Positions 1-7,259 of a stretch of 64,000 nucleotides of DNA are shown piece after piece. The position numbers were made by a program, and so were the translations under genes. Origin of the DNA: Gemmatimonadota bacterium (GTDB lineage Bacteria > Gemmatimonadota > Gemmatimonadetes > Longimicrobiales > Gaopeijiaceae); contig JAJDTB010000065.1 of assembly GCA_022827345.1 (NCBI GenBank), positions 1 through 64,000 on the forward strand, read 5' to 3'. Below the pieces are notes generated by a model that was not told the origin of the DNA, ran no database searches, and saw only the letters and a program-made list of their open reading frames with translations. Position 1 is the stretch's first letter. Every line of letters starts with the position of its first letter.

Positions 1-156
1 GCCATTGAGGCGGACAGTGGAAATCTAGTGTCGTCCAAGGGTGTCCATAGAGTTCCGTAACATCCTGCTTATCAACACGTTAGACACGGTATCGCCTACT
101 CCCTTCGACCGGCTACGCCTCTTGCGATCCACTGCCATCCCGGCTACGATTAGGGA

Positions 157-1380
157 ATGAATAATGTCACCAATTCCCGCGCCCGACGCCGTCGAGGCAA
201 GCCGAAGGGCCGTCATCCCCACAACCGGCTGTCCGCCGCCTTCGTGCGCTCGGCTCCGCCCGGAAGACACTGCGACGGGAACGGCCTGTACCTCTACGTC
301 AAGAAGACCGGAACCCGCAGCTGGATCCAGAGGCTCGTCGTCCGGGGCCGCAAGCGCGAGATCGGTCTCGGCAGCGTCGTCCTCGTCTCGCTGGCCGAGG
401 CCCGCGAGCAGGCGCTGGCGAACCGGAAGCTGGCCCGCGCGGGCGGAGACCCGCTGGCCGAGAAGCGCCGGTCCCTCGGCGTTCCCACCTTCGCCGAGGC
501 CGCCGGGCGCGTCATCGAGCAGAAGCGCGCCGGGTGGCGCAGCCCGAAGACCGCGAGGCTGTGGACTCGCTCGCTGGAGATGTACGCCTTCCCGCGCCTC
601 GGCAACCTGCCGGTCTCGGAGATCACCAGCGGCGACGTGCTGGAAACGCTGTCCCCAATCTGGCACGCGAGGCCGAAGGTCGCCCGCGCCATCCGTCTTC
701 GCATCCGCGCCGTGCTGGAGTGGGCCGTTGCCATGGACTGGCGGACCGACAACCCCTGCGACCGGCTCCTGCCGGTGCTCGGCGCGCAGCACGATGTCGT
801 CACGCACCGCAAGGCCCTGCCTCACGGCGAGGTGGCGGCGGCCATCGCGAAGGTGCGGGCGGCGAAGCCGGGGAAAGTGGACACGTTGGCGTTCGAGTTT
901 CTGGTCCTGACGGCGGCCCGCGGCGGCGAGGTCCGGGGGGCGGTGTGGAGCGAGATCGATCAGGATGCGGGCGTGTGGACGATTCCGGCAAGCCGGACGA
1001 AGACCGCCCGCGAGCACCGGGTGCCGCTGTCCGGCCGGGCGTTGGAGATCCTCGACGCGGCCCGCAAGCTGTGGAACGGGGAGAGTCCGATCGTGTTCGT
1101 CAACGAGCGCGGGAAGCCGTTGACCCGGAAGCGGCCGGGCCGGTTGCTCCTGAGTTGCGGAATCTCGGCGGTGCCTCATGGGTTCCGGTCGTCGTTCCGG
1201 GACTGGGCCGCCGAGAGGACGGACCATCCCAGGGAGGTCGTCGAGGCCGCGCTTGCTCATGTCGTTCAGAACAAGGTCGAGGCGGCGTACCTGCGGACGG
1301 ATCTGTTCGAGCGGCGGCGTCGGCTCATGGCCGATTGGGCGGCCTATCTGGAGGGCCGGAGAGCAGGCCCCGAGACCTGA
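157..1380 (+). CDS. P4-type tyrosine recombinase / integrase
   Basis: 407-residue site-specific integrase of the phage/genomic-island (P4) type. The N-terminal ~100 residues match the arm-type DNA-binding domain (GNGLYLYVKKTGTRSW, then the IGLG and LAEAR segments). A core-binding SAM-like domain covers ~110-200 and the catalytic domain ~220-395. The full set of catalytic residues is visible: Arg in TAARGGEVRG, Lys in SRTKTAREHRVPLS, His and Arg in HGFRSSFRDWA, His in ALAHVVQ and Tyr in EAAYLR. It should therefore be active in strand exchange. The ATG is preceded closely by TAGGGA. No tRNA gene was found next to it, so its attachment site is not identified. The downstream remnants and orphan lipoproteins fit an integrated accessory segment (inference). 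Confidence 0.93.
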   Translation: MNNVTNSRARRRRGKPKGRHPHNRLSAAFVRSAPPGRHCDGNGLYLYVKKTGTRSWIQRLVVRGRKREIGLGSVVLVSLAEAREQALANRKLARAGGDPLAEKRRSLGVPTFAEAAGRVIEQKRAGWRSPKTARLWTRSLEMYAFPRLGNLPVSEITSGDVLETLSPIWHARPKVARAIRLRIRAVLEWAVAMDWRTDNPCDRLLPVLGAQHDVVTHRKALPHGEVAAAIAKVRAAKPGKVDTLAFEFLVLTAARGGEVRGAVWSEIDQDAGVWTIPASRTKTAREHRVPLSGRALEILDAARKLWNGESPIVFVNERGKPLTRKRPGRLLLSCGISAVPHGFRSSFRDWAAERTDHPREVVEAALAHVVQNKVEAAYLRTDLFERRRRLMADWAAYLEGRRAGPET

Positions 1381-1783
1381 TCTGACCTTGCGACCGGCTC
1401 CGAGGCCGTTTCGGGGCGGATCGGAGGCATTTCGGGTAATCTACGGGCTCTAGGATCGCCCAGGATCGACAATCTCGGGTTCCCGAGGGGTAGAGGTAGG
1501 GCGAAAAGCGGCGGTCCGCAGAGAGCACCGCTATCGCGAGGGAGGTGACGGTGTCGCCCGTTGCCCTCGCCGTCCGTGAGACTGGTGACCGAGAGGCCGG
1601 GGAGCTTGCCAGCGACGGCCCGGAGAAACATCGCCCGTGCGATTTTGGTCCACTCCGCCCCAGAAACGGGAGGACTGGCGGCACGTCCGGGTGCGCGAGG
1701 CGGCGAGTACGGCCAACGACAGCAAGGTGTACCTGCTGGCCCTTCTGGTCATGGGCTTGGTGTCCTCTCAACTGCGGCGAACC
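1381..1783. other. intergenic stretch without a supported gene
   Basis: About 400 bases between the integrase stop and the stem-loop at 1784. Several frames are open because of high GC, but none shows a recognisable domain, signal peptide or good ribosome binding site. No tRNA or clear att repeat was recognised. Confidence 0.5.
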
Positions 1784-1832
1784 GCCGCCACCCCCTGGAC
1801 CGGGGCAACCCCGAAAGCCCGGGGGTGGCGGC
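1784..1832 (-). terminator. strong stem-loop, likely terminator of the lipoprotein gene
   Basis: GCCGCCACCCCC at 1784-1795 pairs perfectly with GGGGGTGGCGGC at 1821-1832 (12 bp). A second small stem, CGGGG-CAA-CCCCG, lies inside the loop. It begins 11 bases after the stop of the minus-strand lipoprotein gene. There is no U-tract, so it may act as a pause or processing hairpin rather than a classical intrinsic terminator. Confidence 0.6.
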
Positions 1833-1843
1833 GTCATCGTCCG

Positions 1844-2413
1844 TCATCCGGCGTAGCGGTCCCACACCGTCAGCCAAAGCGCCTCGCCGGAATAGTTGCG
1901 CGCGGCTTCGTCGATCTCGATGCGCACGAGCTGGCGGCACCATGGAACAACGCAGTCGAACCCGTGGATGGCTTCGTCGTCGCGCGCGGTATCCGGTGGC
2001 GGCGGTGATCGGTCGATCCGAACGTGCCACCGTTCGATCCGCCTCTCGAGCCTCCACGTCACATGGCCTTCCGCCACCACTTCGCCGGACTGGTGAAGGG
2101 TCACGAATACGCTAGCCATGCCCGCGTCGGGCAGGTCGAAGGGACCGTAAGTGCCATTGGCGCCGAAGTCGGAAGCCGTCAGCATGACCGGCGACTTCCC
2201 CGGCACGCGCACCTCGACTTCGAGGCCGGCGAGTCCCGCAGGGTCGGACAGTTGGTCGCGCACGATCGGGGTTTCGCCGGATCCGGGCGGCCATTCGATC
2301 GTCCACATGGTCGTATTCCTGCCCGCCTGCACCTCAAGCCAGGTGGAGTCGAGCACGTCGCACGCCGACACCGCCAGCACCGTAGCGGCGGTGAGTAACG
2401 GCGTCGTCCTCAT
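1844..2413 (-). CDS. hypothetical lipoprotein
   Basis: 189 residues starting MRTTPLLTAATVLAVSACDV, a lipoprotein signal with a lipobox ending at Cys ~18. The mature part looks like a small secreted beta-rich protein (VEVRVPGKSPVMLTASDFG, a WRLERRIERWHVRID segment and a two-Cys C-terminal part CVVPWC). No family was recognised. The reading frame is open further upstream, but this ATG is chosen because the signal peptide follows it at once and GGGGTAGGGACG precedes it. It is followed by the stem-loop at 1784-1832. Just upstream on the same strand lies the methylase remnant. Confidence 0.72.
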   Translation of the reverse strand: MRTTPLLTAATVLAVSACDVLDSTWLEVQAGRNTTMWTIEWPPGSGETPIVRDQLSDPAGLAGLEVEVRVPGKSPVMLTASDFGANGTYGPFDLPDAGMASVFVTLHQSGEVVAEGHVTWRLERRIERWHVRIDRSPPPPDTARDDEAIHGFDCVVPWCRQLVRIEIDEAARNYSGEALWLTVWDRYAG

Positions 2414-2418
2414 CGTCC

Positions 2419-2658
2419 CTACCCCACGTTCCGGTGCCAAGTCGAGCGGATGTCGTTGGCGTCCCAGTCGGACGGCTCGCTGGCCGACTCCCTCGGGCTC
2501 GACGGCGTGGACAACTTCGAGAAGTGGTCCTCGTGCTCGTCGGTTGCCGCCGGATAGTAGGAGCGGTTCCTCGTCCCGCCGCCTAAAGCGCGCACCCGGC
2601 GAAGATCGGCGAAGTACTCCTCCGCCGCGACGATCAGCTTCTTGTTGGGTCCGGACAT
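2419..2658 (-). pseudogene. N-terminal remnant of a restriction/modification-type DNA methylase
   Basis: 79-residue frame beginning MSGPNKKLIVAAEEYFADLR, then RVRALGGGTRNRSYYPA. This resembles the conserved start of large type ISP / N6-adenine restriction-modification enzymes (AxxYFAxLRRxRAxGGxTxERSYYPAL), which normally run on for 900 or more residues. Here the similarity stops abruptly after SYYPA and continues into an unrelated, low-complexity, Ser-rich tail. The simplest reading is a deletion remnant fused to foreign sequence; a short intact gene of unknown function is the alternative. It lies just upstream of, and codirectional with, the 1844-2413 lipoprotein. Confidence 0.5.
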
Positions 2659-3466
2659 CTTGGCTTCGTGGAAATCGGCCGTGCCGCCCTCTCGTGGTCA
2701 GTATCCAGCAACCTTCGGAAGATACCACGACAGATGGGTTGGCGGCGGTCGGTCGGCTTCGTAGAAACTCAGCGTGCCGGTACACCGGCTCGGGTGGATG
2801 TCAGGGCCGGTTCGATGGAGGCCGCAGGTTTGCAGCCCCCGCGCCTTGTCTGGTTGTCTGGATGCCGATTTGCTCGGACCATTCCCTTGACGGGATCTCC
2901 AGGGGACAGTCGGGAGGAGCGTTGAACAAACCGCTCGCGGCGTGTCCATCGACAGGGTCGGACACGGCTCCCCCCGAGGGCTGGCTGTACGCTCTTAAGG
3001 TCGGTCAGCCAGCCGACGCGATGTAAAACATTCGCGCTCTGGCGAGGGGTGCTGCCGCCCCCCTTCGATCCCCCGGAAAACCTCCGCTCCGGCAGCGTTC
3101 GCGGTTGTGGAGTTCCGCCCGGCCACCGGCCTGGCCGAACCGTTCCCGGCGGCCAGGCGCCGGTTGTTCTCCCACCGAGCACCGCTCCCCGCCGGTCGAG
3201 GCCGTCGGTTCGCGGATGAGTCTGCGGCGTGACCGGCGGGCGGCGTGGTCGGCGTTGCCACCACTGCGGCGCCGGTCCCCCCGGCCTCCGGGACGGACTC
3301 CGCCCGTCCCTCCGCCGGGGTCGAGCCCCCTTCCCAACCCGGCAAAGCCCAGTCGTCCCGCGGCGTGACGCGCCTGGGATCTGCGCTACACATGCCCCCC
3401 GTGTTCCCATGTGCGCTTGCGGCACGCCCCAGCACGCGCAGACGGGGGCCATTGAGGGCGAGGTCC
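2659..3466. other. long non-coding stretch, no gene supported
   Basis: About 800 bases. The open frames here are overlapping and Pro/Arg/Gly-rich, as expected from GC-rich non-coding DNA, with no domain or credible start. The stretch around 2930-3010 was examined on the minus strand as a possible tRNA and does not fold as one. It fits decayed accessory DNA next to the methylase remnant. Confidence 0.5.
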
Positions 3467-3961
3467 CTAGCTCCTCACGCGATGAAGTCGGAGCCCCCGA
3501 TCGCGACCTGCGCACATTAGGGCTGCGCTGACATGTTCCTCAAGGCCTTGCCGCCAGACAGAGGCGGTGAGGTGGCAATGCTCAGTATTCTGGCCATCCG
3601 GATACTCGATCTCGAAGCGCAGATCCATCTCGCTCGGCAGGAGGCTTCCCCCCAAGGTCAGACACCGCATTCCACCTTGAACGCTACCGCCGACGGTATC
3701 GGCTCCCTGAAAGCCCTCAAGGTGGTAGAAGAAGTCCGTGACGTAGGATCCGTTCAGTCTGACAGCGCCCCTTTGTATCGGCTGTTCCTCAAGATCGAAC
3801 CGCCACCAGACGCCGTCGTCGGACGCACCCTCGTGGCCCTCCCAGGCACCATCCAGTGAGAACGGGTTGGCGCAATCCGTTGAGAATTCGTCCACCTCGT
3901 CACAGGCCACAGCCGCCAAGAGGACGGCCAACAGGAAAGCAACCGCGACCTCTCCCGTCAT
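3467..3961 (-). CDS. hypothetical lipoprotein, end of a coupled small-ORF set
   Basis: 164 residues. The N-terminus MTGEVAVAFLLAVLLAAVAC is a signal peptide with lipobox LAAVAC. The mature part contains DGAWEGHEG, WWRFDLEEQ, a run of beta-like strands and several Cys (CANPF, MRCLTL, EHCHL, ALMC), suggesting a small secreted beta-barrel or lipocalin-like fold; no family was recognised. Its ATG overlaps the TGA of the upstream 59-residue ORF (ATGA, 3958-3961), which points to translational coupling. Confidence 0.72.
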   Translation of the reverse strand: MTGEVAVAFLLAVLLAAVACDEVDEFSTDCANPFSLDGAWEGHEGASDDGVWWRFDLEEQPIQRGAVRLNGSYVTDFFYHLEGFQGADTVGGSVQGGMRCLTLGGSLLPSEMDLRFEIEYPDGQNTEHCHLTASVWRQGLEEHVSAALMCAGRDRGLRLHRVRS

Positions 3962-4137
3962 CGACGAGGGGATATGGCGGATCTCCTTATGATCTCACGC
4001 CACTTCTCATAGGCGGCCTCGGCCCCTTCCAATGCGTCTCCTGCCAATTCCCACAGCAACCACACATCGGTCGCGGTCAGCTCGACGCCTCGGTTCCTTG
4101 TCGCGGCCCACCGCAGTTTTTGGAAACCGGACTTCAT
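3958..4137 (-). CDS. small protein of 59 residues, unknown
   Basis: Short frame starting MKSGFQKLRWAATRNRG and continuing VELTATDVWLLWELAGDALE to an acidic/Trp-rich helix (AYEKWREIIRR). It is probably all-helical and cytoplasmic. A good Shine-Dalgarno, GGGAGAAG, lies about 5 bases before the ATG. The ATG overlaps the stop of the ORF at 4134-4505 (ATGA), and its own stop overlaps the start of the 3467-3961 lipoprotein (ATGA). Coding potential is supported mainly by this double overlap and the RBS; no homology was recognised. Confidence 0.55.
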   Translation of the reverse strand: MKSGFQKLRWAATRNRGVELTATDVWLLWELAGDALEGAEAAYEKWREIIRRSAISPRR

Positions 4138-4505
4138 TCGATCTTCTCCCTTTGATTGTGGACGTTGTTGTGGCCGCCTCGCGGCCGTCCGTTCCTCTTC
4201 TCAAGCCTACCTGATCGGGCGTCGATCAGCATCAGCCAGATTTCGAGTCGGTCGAGGACGGCGAGGGTGGCTGTTGGCGCATTGAGGGAGGTGCCTCGAT
4301 GTGCCGGTTGCGTTTCTCGAACATATCGGGCTGCGCCATCGGCGGTCACCCACAGCTCGACCATGGACAGCTTCCGAGGCAGGTATCCAGCGGACCGGGG
4401 GGGAGTTCTGGTCACGGTCGAGGCCACTTGCGACGAGGGGATTCCGCCGGGTGGTATCCACATGGCGGGAGGGTACCTCCAACTTGGCCGCAGACGCTGA
4501 CACAT
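4134..4505 (-). CDS. hypothetical protein, possible first gene of the coupled set
   Basis: Frame of up to 123 residues ending at a TGA inside the ATGA overlap with the next small ORF. The C-terminal half looks protein-like (PRKLSMVELWVTADGAARYV, then LAVLDRLEIWLMLIDARSGR), while the first ~30 residues are Pro/Ser/Arg-rich and may be untranslated. Met codons at 4463 and near 4370 are possible starts. Third-position GC is lower than in neighbouring genes, consistent with acquired DNA or a spurious frame. No family was recognised. The region upstream (about 4550-4625) is AT-rich and could hold the promoter. Confidence 0.35.
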   Translation of the reverse strand: MCQRLRPSWRYPPAMWIPPGGIPSSQVASTVTRTPPRSAGYLPRKLSMVELWVTADGAARYVRETQPAHRGTSLNAPTATLAVLDRLEIWLMLIDARSGRLEKRNGRPRGGHNNVHNQREKIE

Positions 4506-4721
4506 CCAAGAGCGTTCCAGAGCGTCGATCTACATCCCGTTCAGGAAACACGAACTGATAGGGGAACAGCAATCACAACAGACCATGTAACACAAGTAAT
4601 AACAAACTCTTACAGAATCATCGCCCATCGAGCCATGGAAATGCCCGCGATTCGAATGTAGGGTTCTCTCTGCTTGCCAGATTGGGCAGACAGGAGCATG
4701 TTCCGGGAGGAGCGGACCTGC

Positions 4722-4760
4722 ATGAGCGCGGACAACATTCGCCGAAACGGCAGCTACTGA
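4722..4760 (+). CDS. 12-residue leader minicistron before the coiled-coil gene
   Basis: ATG AGC GCG ... TAC TGA encodes MSADNIRRNGSY. It is preceded by GGGAGGAG about 10 bases upstream, the only strong ribosome binding site in the area. Its stop lies 3 bases before the GTG of the 4764-5312 gene, which has no RBS of its own. It may load ribosomes onto that gene by coupling. Its only support is position and RBS. Confidence 0.4.
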   Translation: MSADNIRRNGSY

Positions 4761-4763
4761 CCA

Positions 4764-5312
4764 GTGGACACGACCATCATCAGCGTGCTGGCGACGGGTG
4801 CGGGCACAGTCATGGCCGTGGTGGGACTGGTGTCGCGGAGTATCGGGAACCTGCGGAGTCACATGGACCACAGGATCGACGCTCTGACACACGCAAACCA
4901 GCAAGCCCACGACGCGATCGGTCTGCGAATCGACAACGTGCGCAATGAGCTCGTCAGCCGGATCGATGCCCAAGGAGCCGAACTCCGTGCTGAACTCGGT
5001 GGCCGGATCGATGCCCAGGGCGGCGAGCTGCGCGAACGGATCGACATCCAGGGTGCTGACCTGCCCGAGCGGATTGACACCCAGGTTGCTGGTCTGCGCG
5101 AACGGATCGACGCTCAGGGAGCCGACCTGCGCGAACGGATCGACACCCACGGTGCTGGCCTGCGCGAACGGATCGACGCTCAGGGAGCCGAGCTGCGCGA
5201 ACGGATCGACGCCCAGGGCAGACGGCTTGATCGCGTCGAAGTCAAGGTTTCCCGGATGGGGGAAGACGTGGCGTTCATCAAGGGTTGGGTGACTGCGCGG
5301 CCCGAAGCTTGA
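4764..5312 (+). CDS. membrane-anchored hendecad coiled-coil protein
   Basis: 182 residues. An N-terminal hydrophobic segment (ISVLATGAGTVMAVVGLV) acts as anchor. A long coiled coil follows with RID at residues 55 and 66 and then every 11 residues from 81 to 147 (RID-AQGAELRE-type units). The 11-residue period is a hendecad, giving a nearly straight right-handed coil. The C-terminus RVEVKVSRMGEDVAFIKGWV resembles the tail of small phage- or island-borne coiled-coil proteins (DUF1640-like). It starts at GTG with no RBS of its own; the leader minicistron just upstream may supply initiation. The role is unknown; a structural or scaffold function is likely. Confidence 0.75.
   Translation: MDTTIISVLATGAGTVMAVVGLVSRSIGNLRSHMDHRIDALTHANQQAHDAIGLRIDNVRNELVSRIDAQGAELRAELGGRIDAQGGELRERIDIQGADLPERIDTQVAGLRERIDAQGADLRERIDTHGAGLRERIDAQGAELRERIDAQGRRLDRVEVKVSRMGEDVAFIKGWVTARPEA
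5004..5231 (+). repeat. 33-bp tandem repeats encoding 11-residue coiled-coil units
   Basis: About seven adjacent 33-bp units of the type CGGATCGACGCTCAGGGAGC... lie inside the coiled-coil gene. Neighbouring pairs are so alike that a 66-bp higher-order unit is visible around 5095-5205. In-frame expansion or contraction by slippage is expected. They have no unique spacers and are coding, so they are not CRISPR. Confidence 0.85.
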
Positions 5313-5424
5313 CCGGCCTGCGAGGGCAGCGAGCCCAGGGTAATTGGCGCGGCCGGTGAAGCCGATCTATCTTGCTGGCCGGGAGAGCGGATATCCGGGT
5401 GTCGTGACTGGAACCAGAACTGCA

Positions 5425-6426
5425 ATGATCGATCAAGTCATCGACGAAACGAGCCTCGGGGGATCCAGCCCGGCGCTTCGCCGGTCTCGATGCGCGCGCC
5501 GGTTCATCCCCGGTCTGCTCGCCGCCACGCTCACCGCCTGTGCGGATGCCCCCTGGCCCCAGGCCGAGCCCGTCGATCCCGAGGTGCTCGCCGCGGAGCA
5601 CGAGGAGTGGCGGGCGAACAGGCGGGAGAGCCTCGCGCGTCCGAACGCCGGGGTGATCAGCTGGGGCGGGCTCTGGGAGCTGGCCGAGGGGGCCAACGCA
5701 TTCGGGTCGGACCCATCGCTGGCGATCGTGCTGCCCCGGGAGGATTCGCCGCCGCACGCCGGGACGCTGCATCTGAGTGGCGGCCAGGTGCGGCTGGAGC
5801 CCGCCGCCGGGAGCGGCCTGACCCTTCGCGCAGGCGACCCCGTGACCGCTCCCCTGCAGATGCGCGACGACCGGTCGGACAGTACGACGGTCCTCGCCCT
5901 CGGTTCCCTCGGCCTGCGGATCCACGCCGAACCAGGGACCGACCGGCTCTGGCTCCGGATGTGGGACACGGACGCGCCCAGGGTCGCCGCGTTCGAACTG
6001 CCGCCGTATTTCGCGGTGAGCAACGAGTGGCGGGTGGCGGCGCGGTTCGATGCCTACGACGAGCCGCGCACGGTGCCGCTGGCCGACGTGACCGGCGGGA
6101 CGGTGTCGAACGAGGCGCCCGGCGAGCTGGTTTTTCGCGCGGATGGGCGCGAGCACCGGCTGATCGCCTTCGCGACCGCGACGAGCAGCAGCTACTTCGT
6201 GACGCTGTGGGACTCGACGGGTGTGGGGGACACGTACCAGGGGGGCAGGTACATGCGGGTGCCGCTGGCCGGCGAGGACGGGTGGACGACGATCGACTTC
6301 AACCGCGCCTACAATCCGCCGTGCGTGTTCACGCCGTATTCGGTGTGCAGCCTGCCGCCGCACGAGAATCGGCTGGCGCTGGCGGTGACGGCGGGGGAGC
6401 GGCGGCCGGTGGACGCGCCTTATTGA
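5425..6426 (+). CDS. DUF1684-family lipoprotein
   Basis: 333 residues. After a short N-terminus comes the lipoprotein signal FIPGLLAATLTACAD. The mature domain begins WRANRRESLARPNAGVISWG and ends with the DUF1684 signature: TTIDFNRAYNPPCVFTPYSV, then CSLPPHENRL. Proteins of this family are secreted and of unknown enzymatic role. The ATG at 5425 is preferred over an in-frame TTG at 5344, because the upstream stretch is not signal-like and GGAACC precedes the ATG. It converges on the SnoaL-like gene at 6454. Confidence 0.85.
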   Translation: MIDQVIDETSLGGSSPALRRSRCARRFIPGLLAATLTACADAPWPQAEPVDPEVLAAEHEEWRANRRESLARPNAGVISWGGLWELAEGANAFGSDPSLAIVLPREDSPPHAGTLHLSGGQVRLEPAAGSGLTLRAGDPVTAPLQMRDDRSDSTTVLALGSLGLRIHAEPGTDRLWLRMWDTDAPRVAAFELPPYFAVSNEWRVAARFDAYDEPRTVPLADVTGGTVSNEAPGELVFRADGREHRLIAFATATSSSYFVTLWDSTGVGDTYQGGRYMRVPLAGEDGWTTIDFNRAYNPPCVFTPYSVCSLPPHENRLALAVTAGERRPVDAPY

Positions 6427-6453
6427 GGGGCGGCTGGGCGGACGACGCCCGGG

Positions 6454-7074
6454 CTACAGCTCGTCCAGGTACTCCGCCGGGATCGGTCCCGCGTCCGGCT
6501 CGTGCTGCCAGAAGATGGTGAGGATCCACCAGCGCTCGCCGTCGTAGAGGTACTGGAACGAGTTGATGCCGCGGTTGAAGGGCTCCTCATCCGGGTCGTC
6601 GGTGCGGAAGGACGCGTAGGCGCTGAAGCGGTGCGCGATGTCGCCGTAGGTCTCGGTGACGTTGCCGATCTCGACCTCGTAGAAACCGTCCGCGAAGGCG
6701 TCGCTGTTGGGCGTGGCGAAGTCGTCGGGGGACATGGAGGCGACGGTGCTGGTGCGGCCGTTCTGGCCGTGCTGGCTGGCGACGGGCATGAGGCGCGCGC
6801 CGGGGGCGAAGAGGGAGCGGAAGCGGTCCCAGTCGCGCGGAACGCCGGCGTCGCCCGAGATGGACTCGTAGACGGCCGTGGTGATGGCGTCGATCGAGGC
6901 GACGTCAGCGGGGTCGGCCGTCGGCGCGGGGGGCATCTCGGCGGTTTCGGCGGCGGCGGGCTCGGCGTCGGCCATGGGGTCGTCGGCCGCGCCTTCGGGG
7001 GCGGTGCAGGCCAGGGAAGCGGCGAGGATCGCGGTGAAGAGGGGGCTCAGCAGGGCGCGTTGCGGAGAGCGCAT
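6454..7074 (-). CDS. SnoaL/NTF2-like lipoprotein
   Basis: 206 residues. Lipoprotein signal LLSPLFTAILAASLACTAPE, then an acidic Ala/Pro-rich linker to ~55. A cone-shaped alpha+beta domain of the NTF2/SnoaL type follows (DAITTAVYESISGDAGVPRD, then WDRFRSLFAPGARLMPV). It contains RFSAYASFRT and ends GINSFQYLYDGERWWILTIF. This layout is typical of secreted SnoaL-like domains that bind small molecules; no catalytic role can be assigned. It is divergent from the permease at 7260, with a 185-bp shared promoter region. Confidence 0.8.
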   Translation of the reverse strand: MRSPQRALLSPLFTAILAASLACTAPEGAADDPMADAEPAAAETAEMPPAPTADPADVASIDAITTAVYESISGDAGVPRDWDRFRSLFAPGARLMPVASQHGQNGRTSTVASMSPDDFATPNSDAFADGFYEVEIGNVTETYGDIAHRFSAYASFRTDDPDEEPFNRGINSFQYLYDGERWWILTIFWQHEPDAGPIPAEYLDEL

Positions 7075-7259
7075 GGGGTCCTCCAGTGCTGGGGCGAATC
7101 CGGTCGGCCCGGGACTCCGGGGAGCGGGGTCCGCGGGCGTGTCAATCCTATCGCGCCGTGCGGGCTGCCGCCATATTGGCGCCGCGAGCCACGCAGTCGA
7201 CCGGAACGTCGCTCTGCTCTTTGAACACCTCGGATTTGATGCACGGAAAAGGAAGCCCC

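Noticed and set aside
1637-2008. 123-residue plus-strand frame downstream of the integrase
   Set aside because: It runs through the perfect stem-loop at 1784-1832 and over the lipoprotein gene on the other strand; no domain or RBS.
2930-3020. tRNA-like sequence on the minus strand (CTTAAGA-like loop)
   Set aside because: The bases flanking the supposed anticodon loop do not pair and no T-arm or acceptor stem forms.
4530-5150. Minus-strand frame with VDPFAQ repeats
   Set aside because: It is the complement of the 33-bp coiled-coil repeats. The plus strand has the membrane anchor, hendecad logic and leader with RBS.
5004-5231. Possible CRISPR array
   Set aside because: The repeats are adjacent without unique spacers, keep the reading frame and encode 11-residue coiled-coil units; no cas genes.
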